Below are positions 38,197 to 49,645 of a stretch of 64,000 nt of DNA, piece by piece. Location of the stretch: positions 200,305,809 to 200,369,808 of the forward strand of contig JAUMIR010000002.1 of assembly GCA_030847615.1 (NCBI GenBank), read 5' to 3'. Each line of letters opens with the position of its first letter. Within the stretch, counting starts at the first letter, position 1. Made by a program: the position numbers and the translations under genes. A model generated the notes under the pieces. That model was not told the DNA's origin and did no database searches. It saw nothing but the letters and a program-made list of their open reading frames with translations. The DNA is from Gambelia wislizenii (lineage: Eukaryota; Chordata; Lepidosauria; Squamata; Crotaphytidae).

Positions 38197-38263
38197 GATA
38201 TTCTGTTACTGTATGCAATGGAACGTTCAGCTGGGCAAAGGATCTTGAGCCAGCTCTGAAAGA
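38197..38263 (+). CDS. ABCC3: ABCC3 exon ~15: start of NBD1 (A-loop)
   Basis: 67 nt, phase 1 to 2. The acceptor is AACAG|GATATT and the donor AAAGA|GTAAGC. It encodes YSVTVCNGTFSWAKDLEPAL. The Trp in FSW occupies the A-loop position that stacks on the adenine of ATP in ABCC proteins. Too short to stand out as an ORF; identified from phase and family alignment. Confidence 0.92.
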
Positions 38264-38633
38264 GTAAGCATACTTTACTCATTTTTATATGTTGGTATTT
38301 TCTTGGTATTTGTATCTGAACCTTGAAAAAGTTGCTATCATCTGTCTATCTATCTATGGGGTTGTCTATATGAGGCAAAAAGAAGTGTATTGCTCTGCAG
38401 GAAAGGCAACTCGCAGCTGATGCAATTTGTCTTAATGGGTTTTTTTGGCAGATCACAGGCACGCAAAGCTATCCACATTTGCTGTGCAAATGGGCACGCC
38501 TGTGAATCAAGATGGTGGCCACAAGTGAATTACAGTTACTCCTCCATTCGCAGCTTTTAAGTTTCGTGGTTTTGACTATTAGCGGATTTGGGAGCGCCCC
38601 CCCCCCCCCCGCCATCTAAAAAACTGCAAGGAG

Positions 38634-40445
38634 TTTTTTTGGAACCATCAACTAATCAATTCTCTGTGTTTCCTCCTGTTTCTCTGGATGAACTTTCTAC
38701 CTTGCTGAACTCTTCCAAACCTACAACTTGTTCTCTTGATCCAATTCCCCCTCGTCTCCTACTCTCTATAGCCCCCTCCTTCCTTCCTTCGCTTCTTTCT
38801 ATCTTTAATCTTTCTCTTTCTACTGGTTCTTTTCCCTCTGACTTTAAACATGCTCTTGTTTCCCCTATTTTGAAAAAATCTTCTCTTGACCCCTCTTCTT
38901 TGTCTAGTTATCGCCCAATCTCTCTTCTCCCTTTTCTTTCTAAGGTTTTGGAACAGGTCGTTTATTCCCACTGCCTTGAGTTTCTCAAAGCCAACTCCAT
39001 CCTCGATCCTTTTCAGTCTGGTTTCCGCCCACAGCACTCCACTGAGACGGCCCTCACAAAGATCTCCAATGATCTTTTACGGGCCAAGGCAAATGGTCTC
39101 TATGCTGTGCTTATCTGCGGCATTTGACACTGTGGATCACTGTCTTCTAGTTGATATACTTTCTGATACTGGGTTCTCAAACTCAGTTCTTAATTGGTTT
39201 AAATCTTACCTGTCAGATAGATCTTTTGCAGTGGTCATGGGTGGTCAGATGTATTCTCCCGTACCCTTATCTGTGGGAGTTCCCCAGGGCTCTGTTTTGG
39301 ATCCCCTATTGTTCTCTCTTTACACTTTGTCTTTAGGGAAACGTATTAGTTCTTTTGGATTTTCTTATCATTTGTACGCCAATGACATCCAACTGTATCT
39401 TTCCACACCTGATCTTTCCCCAGGGCTTAAACAGCAAGTTTCTTCATGTCTTTCAGCTGTTTCCCTCTGGGTGCATCATCGGCGCTTGAAGCTCAATATG
39501 TCCAAGACGGAGCTTCTTGTTTTTCCACCTAAGTCTTCCCTTCAATCCTCTTTTCCTGTTTTTGTTGACAACATTTCTATTCATCTGGTTCAGGAAGCCT
39601 GCAGTCTCGGTTTAATTTTTGATTCCACATTGTCTTTTATTCCCCATATTCAGGCCACAGCCAAAGCTTGCAGATTTTTCCTTTACAACATCGCCAAAAT
39701 TCGTCCTTTTCTCTCGGCTTCCACTGCCAAGACTCTGGTCTAGTACTCAAGGCCTGCTGTCCCAACCTAGGATCTCCACTGCTCCATCTCGGATTCGCCC
39801 CTTTTCGCTTGCTGCCCCTCATTCTTGGAACCTTCTTTCCCCTCAAACTTGGGCCATTATTTCTTTGTCCACTTTTAAATCTGAGGGTTTTTTTTATTTT
39901 TTTATTTAGTTAGTTATTTATACCCCGCTCTTCAGCCACAAGGCTATCAGAATGGCTTACAAATTGTTTTAAGCAATAGCTATTTACACATCAACACTGC
40001 ATTAAACAGTTTCCAATGTGTGTTAGCTAATTGCCCCCCACAAGCTGGGTACTCAATTTACCGACCTTTGAAAGGATGGAAGGCTGAGTGAACCTTGGAG
40101 CCCGCTGGAATCGAACTTGCAACGTGGTGGCTTGTAGTACTGGCATTTAACCACTGCGCCACCAGGGCTGTTCAGGGTGGCCTTGTTCAGACAAAACATT
40201 CCCTGGTTTTGTCTGATATACATTTATCTCTTCTGTCACTTGGGTTTACAGTGGATGTTGTTATTAATTGTTGTAATTGTCCATGTTTTAATTTGACTTC
40301 TTTTATTTTGATTATTGTTTTACTTAGATTGTACGCCTTCGGCAGGTTTTATTCTGTTTTATCTTTGATTGTTTTGGTTTTTTGTACAGCGCTGTGTACA
40401 CTGACAGCGCTTTAGAAATAAACTTTAATAATAATAATAATAAAT
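38634..40445 (+). mobile_element. L2-clade LINE, 5'-truncated, split by a SINE
   Basis: The reverse transcriptase is read in two frames joined by one shift near 39110. First come [40 protein letters not shown] and [20 protein letters not shown]; then [33 protein letters not shown], and YANDIQLYL, where the second catalytic Asp of the YADD box is replaced by Asn. The 3' end closes with GCGCTTTAGAAATAAA and an (AAT)n tail. The hexamer AAGGAG flanks the insertion (38628-38633, 40446-40451). A SINE lies at 39895-40170. Confidence 0.85.
39895..40170 (-). mobile_element. tRNA-derived SINE, second family, inserted in the L2
   Basis: The complement starts CAGCCCTGGTGGCGCAGTGG with a good box A, and has box B GTTCGATTCC (40107-40116, minus strand). 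It ends in an A/T-rich tail at the left. It interrupts the L2 coding end. Related to 24170-24373. Confidence 0.85.
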
Positions 40446-40454
40446 AAGGAGGTC

Positions 40455-40810
40455 CCTGCTCCTGGGGTGGGAGGAAGCAGCGACGAGGCTTGGGTAGCCC
40501 CATCGCTGCTCCAGGGGGGCGGGAGGGGGTGGGAGGAAGCAGCGATGAGGCTTGGCTAGCCCCATCACTGTTTCTGGGGGGCCAGGAGGGGGTGGAAGGA
40601 AGCAGAGATGAGGCTTGGCTAGCCCTATTGCTGCTCCGGGGGGGGGGGCAAGAGAGGGTGGGAGGAAGCAGGAATGAGGCTTGGCTAGCCCTGTCGCAGC
40701 TCCGGTGGGGACAGAAAGGGGTGGGAGGAAGCAGCGATGAGGCTTGGGTAGCCCCGTCACTGCTCCGGGGGGGGGGGCGGGAGGGGGTGAGAGGAAGCAG
40801 CCACATCGCT
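40455..40810. repeat. GC-rich minisatellite, unit 62-66 bp
   Basis: The unit GGAAGCAGCGATGAGGCTTG recurs with starts at 40473, 40535, 40598, 40664, 40727 and 40793, separated by CTCCGGGGGG-type G-runs. The long ORFs on both strands follow from the period and composition and are not genes. Confidence 0.9.
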
Positions 40811-41422
40811 GCTCCTCGGGTGGGGGAGAAGCAGCTGGGGTTGCGGGAGGCTGGTGGTGTGACCTAGTTTTTATTCATGGTTTTTTCACATTTGCAGGGG
40901 TCTCATGCCCCTAACCCTCGCGAATGTGGACAGACAACTGTTACTCACATTTTTATTCTCACCACTTGCTGCTGCCAAACAGTTTTTTTTAAAGCATATC
41001 TAAGATGTGAAAGTACCATATTTCATCCTAACAGAAAGTAAAAAATTCCCAAACCTCTCTTTTACCTCATTAGCATTCACTCGGTAAGGTGGGGGGGGAT
41101 GGCAGTTCCACCTGCTTGCCTTGTTAGTAAGCCCTGCCCCCTGCGTTCATCCAGCCAATCAGCTTTCAGGTTCAGCTCCTTTGGGAAAGCAAATCAATTC
41201 ATGTTCCTTGTCCCAATGATCAGGCATGCCCATCCCCCCCTGCTGGTTTTTTTTTTTTAAAAAAAAAAATCTCCAGGAAAAGCGGCAAAGGCTTTTCCTG
41301 CAAGGTATATTGCTTATTTAGCCCCGTCCTTCTGAATATGGTGATACAATACGGGATGCCATTAAGACAGGTTGTATTCTCCTCACATCCGTGAGGAGTA
41401 TTTTTGGCATTTAGACAACTCC

Positions 41423-42018
41423 ACAGCCAGAATCTAGGAGATTTGGAACTTCTCCAAGCTTTGCTCTGGCTCTGAAGAGTTTAGTGAGTTTTTACTTTTA
41501 ATTAAAAAAAAAACAAAAAAAACCCAATGCCTCCTTAATTCATGAAAACAAATTTCTGTCTTTAGAAGGGCTGCATTTCTATTTCTCACATTTCTGATTG
41601 GGAAAAAATTAAAATTCATGCCATGCCAGGATCATTGAACCTTTGATTTCAAAGTGTGCCACAGCTAATATCAGAACAAAATGTATTTTATAAAAATGGC
41701 TCTAATCTTTGAAAAAGTTGTCCCAAGCCAAAAGGAACTTGCAACCTTTTTTTTTTACCCCCTCTGGTTTTCATCTCCTTTCTGAATGTCATTTTTTTAA
41801 AATAAATGTTCTTATCTATCACTCAGCAAAAATTATGGTAAATATTCACAGAGCGTATACTGCACTGCCACCTTCAGGACAGAGGGGGAAAGATCAGCCA
41901 GCTGTCTCCCTAAGGTTAAAAATCATTATCAGGCTTGAAGCCAATGCTGTGCTGGCATAAGTTGGGAAAGGGAGTGCGCTGAATTACCTTGTGGTCTAGC
42001 CCTCTTTATGTATTTATT
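41423..42018. other. Intron 15, nothing recognised
   Basis: AT-rich, poly-A and poly-T patches; no named element. Confidence 0.4.
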
Positions 42019-42720
42019 TTATTCATTTATATCACTCCTTTCTCTCGATAATGAGACTCAAGACATCTAACAACATACAATGGGCCCTCAGTATCTGCTG
42101 GGCTTTGGTTCCAGAACCCCCATGGATATCAAAATTCGTGGGTGCTCAAGTCCCATTATATACAAGGGTGTCCCTTATATAAAATGACAAATCAAGATTT
42201 GCTTCTTGGAATTATTTTTTATAATATTTTCAAGCCATGGATGGTTGAATCTGTAGATGCCAAATCCGTGGAGACAGAGGGCTGATTCTATTTAAAAACA
42301 ATATAGTTTAAAATTATGCAAAAAACTTCAATAAAAGTATAAATATAAAAGTTTTGTTAAAATAATTAAACAATTTTAAAAATTAAACAGAGTCAAAAAC
42401 ATTAGAATTCATGACTACAGTATATGCAAACCTTAAAAACACCATACAGTATTAAAAATCCATTCAGTTTTTAAAAGCATATGACATAAAAATGTTTTAA
42501 CTTGCTGATGGAAGGAGAGCAAGAATGGGGCCGTCCTGGCCTCTCTAGAGAGTGCATTCCAAAGTCTGGAAGCAGCCACCAAGAAGTCCCTCTCCTTTGT
42601 TCCTACCCAATGAGCCTGAGAAGATGGTAGGACAGGAAGAAGGGCATCTCCAGAAGATCTCTGATGGGCTCATAAAGGGAGATATGGTCCTTCAATAAAC
42701 CTGGGCACAAGGCCAGGCCT
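42019..42720 (-). mobile_element. LINE 3' end (L2-like family), antisense, interrupted by a Tigger-like MITE
   Basis: 'TTATATCACTCCTTTCTCTC' at the left, then 'GAGAGTGCATTCCAAAGTCTG' and 'AGCAGCCACCAAGAAGTCC', matches the family at 50335-51000. The Tigger-like MITE occupies 42079-42285. The LINE family name is uncertain. Confidence 0.55.
42079..42285. mobile_element. Tigger-like MITE, copy 5
   Basis: The left end is ATGGGCCCTCAGTATCTGC and the right end GGAGACAGAGGGCTGAT. The interior 'GGTTCCAGAACCCCCATGGA' and 'TTTTCAAGCCATGGATGG' is the same as the copy at 59521-59750. Confidence 0.8.
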
Positions 42721-45700
42721 TAGACATAAAGCTGGAGTGCTGTCTCTGTGCTGCTGTTAGGATTGTGGGGAAAGAGCAGAGTTAAATAGAGGGAAGCTGA
42801 CACATGGCTATGGATTGGACCCAAGTTCTGTGCACTGAGAATAAACAAAATTGAGGAAAGTCAAAGTCATGCCATTTTAAGAGAGAAGCACAGGAGAGAG
42901 GCACTATAGGATTTGTCTGGCAACAGTAAGGCTAGTTAGAGTCACAACCAATTTTTTCTTGCTTGAGCTGAACATCTGCCGTGTAAGCCTTTTTAATCCT
43001 TTGTTGATATTCAGTGCTTGAAACTCCCTGGCTGCTTTAAGAATGAAGATGTCAAGCCACCCATTAGTATCATGTCTCTTTTCACAGAATTGAGGGCTTG
43101 CTGCAGAAACATAAACTGGAGAAGGTTGGGTTTTTTAAAAAAAAAAAAAGCAAAAAACAAAAAGCATTACGTGAGGCATTGAGTCAGAGTCATGCAGAAA
43201 GTGATCAGAAGGATTGGACAAACTCAGAAACCACTTTTAGTAATGAATTACACATCTTCTGATCAAAATAGAGATTAGAGAAAAGTGAATGATTTCTCTT
43301 TGCCACTGATTATTCTTAGGGGAAGCATTTGGAATTTTCCAAAGTCTGGTGTTTCTGATGGCCTTTTCCTATGATATTGCAATTGTTTGGGAGTGATTCT
43401 CAGTGGATTTTCCACAAAATTATGACATTCATGTTGGTCCATTGCAAAAGCCCTTTCCATAAGATTATCACTTTCCCTTCCTAGCCAATGCCAGACAAAT
43501 ATATGGTGGGAAGGACAGACTTGATTGGTCCCATCCCTATATTTCCAGTTTTTGAAATGTGTTTATTTTTAAAGTTTCCTGCTTTATTCTCAACATAAAC
43601 CCCCACAGGAGCTTACCGCAACAGAAGATACATACAATAAAACCAAACACACAAAATGGAAGAGAAAAGTCAGAAAATACCAATGTAATAAAAACAAACA
43701 AAATCCAAAATCACAAACATAGAGAATAGGAAACAGCTACAACATTATCATAACAAGAAGAAAAGAAAACAGCCCTAACATATACATAGCAAAAAGAGAA
43801 TAGTGCTTTCATCTGAAAGCCTTCGAAAATAGCCAGATTTTTTGGTAATGCAGCTAAAATGAAAAGGGGTTGAAGCTTGGTTAATCTCAGCTCAGAGAAA
43901 GAATTCCACCAGATGAGTGCTGCCCCTGATCCTTAGTACTGCCTGTTAGCTCAATACATCCAGGGCCTCAGGTGATGGGGCGCATATAGAGAAAAACCTG
44001 TGGGAGAAACTATATGGGATAAAATGAAAGAAAAATAGTTTCCCCAGTGCTGTGGTTATGTAGGAATAAGATAAGAGTGGTTAAAGAGACATGGGCAGGA
44101 TAGGAAAAGGTACAAGGAGACACATAGACTCATGCCAAACATAAAGGTCAGTCACACAGGTCAGTGGAAAAATCTGCCCAAGGACTGCAAGGGTTCAGCC
44201 TTCTATTAACTTTGAACATAATTAATTCTTGTGGGGATTTTTACCCTGCCTTTCCAATCTTATGTTACATGTAAAGTGGCTTGCAGTGTTTAAGGCAATG
44301 GACAAAACATATCAAAAGAGTAACAATTCCAGAACTAAGGTGAATGTGGAGCAAATGCCAGCCAAAGCTAAGTGCTGTTCTATTCCTTGATTTCAGTGTA
44401 GTAAAGTTAAGCATATGGTTAACTCTTTTTCATTGGAATTAATGGGACATAACAGTGCCAAGTTTTGATTGGATTAGATCCATGCTATACCTATAACAAT
44501 CTACTTAGGACAGAAACATTGCCTCAAGTTCATTCCTTTTGTCAATTGTACGTGGTGGAGTACAAGATAAATGAGGCCTGAAGAGCAGGGGGAGTCACCT
44601 GACAAAAGGGTAGAAATACAATGTGTTATTAAAACTCATTTTAGCACAACTTTTCATTAAGGTTCCAGCTCACTCAAAGCCAGGATTCTCAGACTGAATA
44701 TGAAATAAATTGCTGCATTTTTTAAAAAAGACTTATGTCAAAGCTATTGTGCTGTACCTCTGCCATAACTGTGTACAGGTCTCTTAAGATAGTTAGTGTC
44801 TTAATGTAGGGAAGAATTTTTGACAGCTTATGTGTTTAAGCCACATGAAAACTCAAGGACAGAGAAGACACATGATTATCTTTCAGATGACTGAGTCAGC
44901 ATGAGTAAACTTTTTCTGTCAGTCTTACTCTTGAAATTATCTTGTAAAAGGCTTTTGTGCTTATAAAAGACATGACTCATCAAATTCTACAGTGGGAAGA
45001 GCCTGTGAAATGTAGAATGTGGTAAGCTGAGATAGGATTCATGAACCTTTGCATGTCTGACTTAAAGCACCACTGTAAAAGTCAAATTCCATTCAGCTCA
45101 GTACATTATTAAAAATGATCAAGTGAATCAGTATTGAAAAAAAACACATTGGAAGATGGTAAAAAGGCCTCCACAACCCCACTGTGTGTAGGCTCTCCCT
45201 AATTTCTTAGGTTGGCTTTTAGACTCCTGAATGTTGCAGAGTTGGAAGAGACCTCTTTCAAGCCTTCCTCACCTGCAGCCATTAACTCTCCAGTCTACAC
45301 TCTTTATTGTTTGTTGAATCACACAACTAAATCTGGGGGAAACTGATTAAAGAGTCTCCAGTAGAATGCTGAACTCTTGTCCAGTAGAGTACAACATACC
45401 TTATGTAAGCAAATACACACATACACTTATGTGCACTATGTAAAGGAAAGAAAGCTGTTTTGTACTTTTATTATGACAAATTCCAGAAGGATAGTTTGTT
45501 GTAGCAATGATAACAGTGGTTTAGTTGCACCTTTTAAAAGGTCAACTTTAAGCCTCCAAAAGCTTACATTGTAATATATTTGTTAGCCTTTAAGATGCTA
45601 GAGGTCTATGTTGGTTTTGCTTTGTTGAATTAAATCCAGTTGTTGGTCCTGGCTAGTGTAGGCCCTTTGAATCAGTTGGACTTCCATAAGAGTTAACAAG

Positions 45701-45819
45701 AGTCATTCACGCAATGGGTCTTCTCTAGCTAGACTAATGACTGGTTTTATGTCATTGTCTTTACATTAATCAAGCAAATGAGTCTAACCTGGTTTCCCTC
45801 CTTTCCCCCTCTCATACAG
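42721..45819. other. Intron 15, distal 3.1 kb, two decayed LINE tails, otherwise nothing
   Basis: 43560-44060 and 44225-44290 resemble decayed copies of the antisense L2-like 3' end ('GAATTCCACCAGATGAGTGC', 'TACCCTGCCTTTCC'). 45540-45640 has a scrap like a Penelope terminal repeat ('AGCTTACATTG', 'GTTAGCCTTTAAGATGC'). The remainder shows nothing. Confidence 0.4.
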
Positions 45820-45946
45820 TATAAACTGGTTGGTCCCAAACGGTTCTTTGGTGGCTGTTGTTGGACATGTTGGTTGTGGGAAGTCTTCCCTGGTATCAGC
45901 TCTTCTTGGTGAAATGGAGAAGCTCCATGGGGAAGTGTCTGTGAAG
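45820..45946 (+). CDS. ABCC3: ABCC3 exon ~16: NBD1 Walker A
   Basis: 127 nt, phase 2 to 0. The acceptor is ATACAG|TATAAA and the donor GTGAAG|GTCAGT. It encodes [20 protein letters not shown] followed by [24 protein letters not shown] is the P-loop that binds ATP phosphates. The second residue is His where human ABCC3 has Pro; this position is variable among MRPs. Confidence 0.96.
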
Positions 45947-46049
45947 GTCAGTTCAAAGTAGCATGAGAGAGCATGTCTTCATTTTTTAGCATTTAATCAT
46001 CTGTGTGACTTAACGCATTGTGTATGTGTGTGCTGGTAACTCCTTATAG

Positions 46050-46286
<237 letters not shown>

Positions 46287-46390
46287 TAAAAGGAGGCATG
46301 TAAAAATCATGAAGTCATGAAAAGGCCAAAACTGGGTGCAAAAGATAGAAGCTGAGGGAGGTTTTCCATGAGCCATATTGTAAGGAGAGA

Positions 46391-46954
46391 CCAGTTGTCA
46401 CAAACAGCAAAAATACTCCTCACGGAATGAGGGGAGAAGGTGACCTGGCCCAATGGCAATCTGTGGTATTTCGCTGTATTTTGAAGGAGGAGGGCCAAAA
46501 ATGGTAAAAAACTCCACAGGAAAAGCCTATGCAACTTTTCCTGGAATTTAAAAAAAACAGCAAGGGGAACGTGCATTCCCGCTCATTGGGACAAGTGATT
46601 CAATATGAATTCCTTTCTGATATGAGAGGAACTGCAAACCTGATTGGCTGGATGATTGTGAAGAGCAGGGCTTGCTAACAGGGCAATAAAACGGGGTTTT
46701 GTTTTATCTTTTTTATCTTTTTTTGTAAAGGCGAAATATCACTTATGCGTACCATGGAAATAGGGTGTTTTTTTAAAAAAATGTACAGCGGCAGCAGATT
46801 TAAAAACATGAATAATCCGTTCATGGTCGCCATCTTGGCTAGAGGGCATGCAAAGTTTATGGGGGCTGTAAAACTATTAAGACAAGTCGCAGCTGCTACA
46901 AATTGCTATTACAGCAGGGCAGTCTGTTTCTTTTGGCCTCCTATACACAAATCC
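46391..46954 (-). mobile_element. ~0.6 kb TIR element family, copy D
   Basis: The complement starts GGATTTGTGTATAGGAGG and ends GTTTGTGACAACTGG. It aligns with copies C and E ('AAAAGTTGCATAGGCTTTTC', 'CTCCTTCAAAATACAGCGAA'). The CCAATCAG box is at 46640-46647 (minus strand). 564 bp, non-coding. Confidence 0.82.
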
Positions 46955-48389
46955 AGAGTGATAAAGACCCAAGCAATGAGAGGAAGAGTCCCATTTCCAC
47001 CCTCTTCCATCCTACCTCCAACTTTGATTGCCCATAATTCAAGGTGTGGCTGCTGCTTATGCTTTATTCCTACACACTGCACATTAACAACCACTATTCT
47101 TATCACTGCTGTCTTGTACGCCTCCCATTGCTAAGTCCTGCCATTAGAAAATATTTTGGAACAAGTCAGTAAGATGCCCGAGCTGATGTTATGTCCAGCT
47201 TCCAGGGAAAGCTGTTAGATTAAACAAAGGGAAAGTAGGGATTTAAAAAGGAAAAAGCAGGGCAGAAAAGGCTGAAAATTAGGGAGGAGTCAAAGAAGGG
47301 GAAAAAACTATTGAGTAGAAAAGTGAAGATGAGGTAAATAAGGGGAAACAAAAGGTTTGCATTTAAGGATGTGTAAAAGAAATAAGAAAAGGAAGTTGTA
47401 AAAGGAGTATTTTGTGAAAGTAGGATGGGGGAGAATGGCAGTGGGAGAGCTGCATAAGGGAAGTATGCCAGTTTAAAAGGGATGGAAGTGCTGAGATGAG
47501 ACTTAAATAGGGTAGAAAGGAGGCATGAATGAAGTAAGTGACAAAAACAGGATACAGGATAGAAAGAAATAGAAAATGAGAAAGAAAGAAAAGGAGAGGG
47601 GAATTTTTAATATTTTTTCAGGCATTGAGGAACACCTGGGTATTTTCTCATAAGAAAATTAATATCTACTGAAATTTCCCTCATTACCACATTAAAAAAA
47701 AAGATAATGGGTTTCAATAAGGCAATGCCCAGGTCCCACAAACATCTGCTTGGGAACCGCTGAGCCTCATGTAGTCACCAGCAACCCAGATATCACTCAC
47801 TGGGTCCAGTTAATTAGATGCCACTGATTAATTGCCTCATGTGGATATTTGCATTTCTGCTTTATACCAATGCAGGAGTTTCATGTGGAATACCTAGTCC
47901 AAAAGGAGAGGAATATGACTGAGATGTTCCACTAAAACAAGTGATCCATGATACTTGTGATTCAGAGAAATATTTATAGACTTCACTTTTTAAGTTAGAG
48001 AAACACCTATGGTGATAGGAAGGCAAAAGCTATTCCTAAGACATCCCCAGGAATGATTCCTCAGACTTTCATTGCTCTCCAAATCCACCATAATATTCTG
48101 CTTTATACGAACATTAGGAAGAGCCCTGCTTAATTAGATCTAAGCCTCTAACCTATAGGAAGCCCACAAGCCAGAGATAAAAGCAGTAGCCCTCTCCCAT
48201 GTTTCTCCCAGCAACTCCGGTGATCCTTGTACAGAAGATGTAATGCTTCTGATATGGAGGGGATCCTTATTTATTTATTTATTTATTTGCTTTATTTGCT
48301 TAAGAGATTTTTAGGTTGCCATTTTCAGGCCATGATTTTGAAAGTCAATTTCCTGTATATAGTATAAAGAAAACCCAGGGCATCAGTAC

Positions 48390-48582
48390 CAGTAGCCAGC
48401 GGGCTGGTGAATCCACTCTGAATTTTAGTTCAAACTTTGAAGGAGCAATCCAAGGTGCAATACTTGTTTGGAACAGGGTTCTGCACCTTGGATATCTCCT
48501 TCAGAGTTCAGAGCAAAACCCAGAGCAGATTCATTGCTCCAGTGACATGGAAGCCACCAGCTACCGCTGCTAGTAGCTACTG
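48390..48582. repeat. Foldback element, ~193 bp
   Basis: It starts CAGTAGCCAGCGGGCTGGTG and ends in GCTAGTAGCTACTG. The inner arms GAAGGAGCAATCCAAGGTGC and CTGCACCTTGGATATCTCCTTC are inverted copies. Looks like a small nonautonomous DNA transposon. Confidence 0.6.
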
Positions 48583-49452
48583 ACTTAGGACTCTTCCATG
48601 AATTTGTCTACTCCCCTTTCAGAACCTGAGGTTGGCTTCCTCCCCCTTTCAGTGAGCAATGAAGAGGTTTTGACTTGTCTTAGCAGTTAGTGTGAGTCAG
48701 TTACGAATACTGTTTATATGACTTCCTTTACTCTTCTCATTATGTCATATCTGCTGCTTTGTTCCTGAGCTTCTAGGTTTTTGCTTGTTTGGCATTTGAA
48801 AGAATTTTATACTACTATGAAGGGCAGTACAAAAATATTTTGATTAATAAATAAAAGTTTATATTATTATTTATAATAAATAAAAGGCTGCCTTTGACTG
48901 TTTGTGACCAAATGATGGAGTTAGTCACTTGATTGTGTGCATAGGAGTCTCCTTTTTCAGCCATAATTGCAACAACAATATGGATCAGTAAGAGGCTGCA
49001 CAGTAGATTACTGGAGTGCAGTTGTCTCTGATTCATGCCAGTCATTCTAAAGCAAGGTGTGAAAAATGTGCTACCCTGAGACCTCCCTACAACATTCAAC
49101 CTCCCAATCTTTTTTAATTGGTCAATCTTTAAAAATCTGCTGGTTTTGGTCCCATTGTCTCCTACTACATACTCAATACAGGAAAAAAAACAGTCAAAGA
49201 AAAATGGGCAGATTTGAGCTGAAAACTGGAACCAGGAGTGAATTGGAATTACCTTTTGGTTGTGCCAAGAATGATGCTGCAGCCTACCAGAATGGGAAAT
49301 GGCCCTTGCATTGCCACCCCATATGGTTGTCACACCTGATCTTAAGTGGCCAAGTTCCCATGAACATTTTATTGGAGTTCTTGGACTGTTAACAACATTA
49401 CAGTTATTGTTGAAGCTCCTCCTGGTGAATCTAATAAAGGACTTCCGGTACA

Positions 49453-49600
49453 AATGTACCATAGAGTTGTGTTGGAGGACCTAGCAATTCCTCTATAGGC
49501 ATTTTCCAGCAAGACTCTATGGTCTATGTCCCTATTTTTTTTAGCTGTGTGGAAATCTGAAATCACAGATATGGTTCCACAGATATGGAGGGCAACCTGT
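49453..49600. mobile_element. Tigger-like MITE, partial (right end)
   Basis: 'ACCATAGAGTTGTGTTGGAGGACCT' corresponds to the interior of copy 4, and GATATGGAGGGCAACCTG before TA is the right end. The left part is not recognisable. Confidence 0.5.
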
Positions 49601-49645
49601 ATAACTAAAAAACCATTAATACAAAAGTTTAAACCACAATTCTGT

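Larger units (their letters stand above)
38533..40940. mobile_element. Tigger/pogo-like MITE, copy 7, with minisatellite and an inserted L2
   Basis: Left end CAGTTACTCCTCCATTCGC, right end GCGAATGTGGACAGACAACTG. Inside are a poly-C run at 38598, an L2 LINE (38634-40445) and a 62-66 bp minisatellite. The architecture matches the MITE at 7316-7741, which has the same ends and a GC-rich repeat core. Confidence 0.75.
38358..41422 (+). mobile_element. ~0.6 kb TIR element family, copy E, carrying a nest of insertions
   Basis: The left part 38358-38532 starts GGGGTTGTCTATATGAGG, and the right part 40941-41422 ends GGCATTTAGACAACTCC. Joined they give ~650 bp that aligns with the copies at 25.5, 46.4 and 58.3 kb. 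The CCAATCAG box is at 41155-41162. A Tigger-like MITE was inserted between GTGAATTA and the following CTCACATTTTTATTC. Confidence 0.85.

Noticed and set aside
40324..40867. ORFs of 105-160 codons on both strands with repeated SLLPPTP-like and DEAWLAP-like units
   Set aside because: They are translations of the 62-66 bp minisatellite, open by composition, with no promoter or homology.
45215..45262. 'CAGAGTTGGAAGAGACCTC' resembling an antisense CR1 end
   Set aside because: Only about 25 bases match; too short to call.
49066..49462. ORFs of 108 and 215 codons on opposite strands
   Set aside because: No recognisable domain and no splice or phase fit with ABCC3. I regard them as chance.
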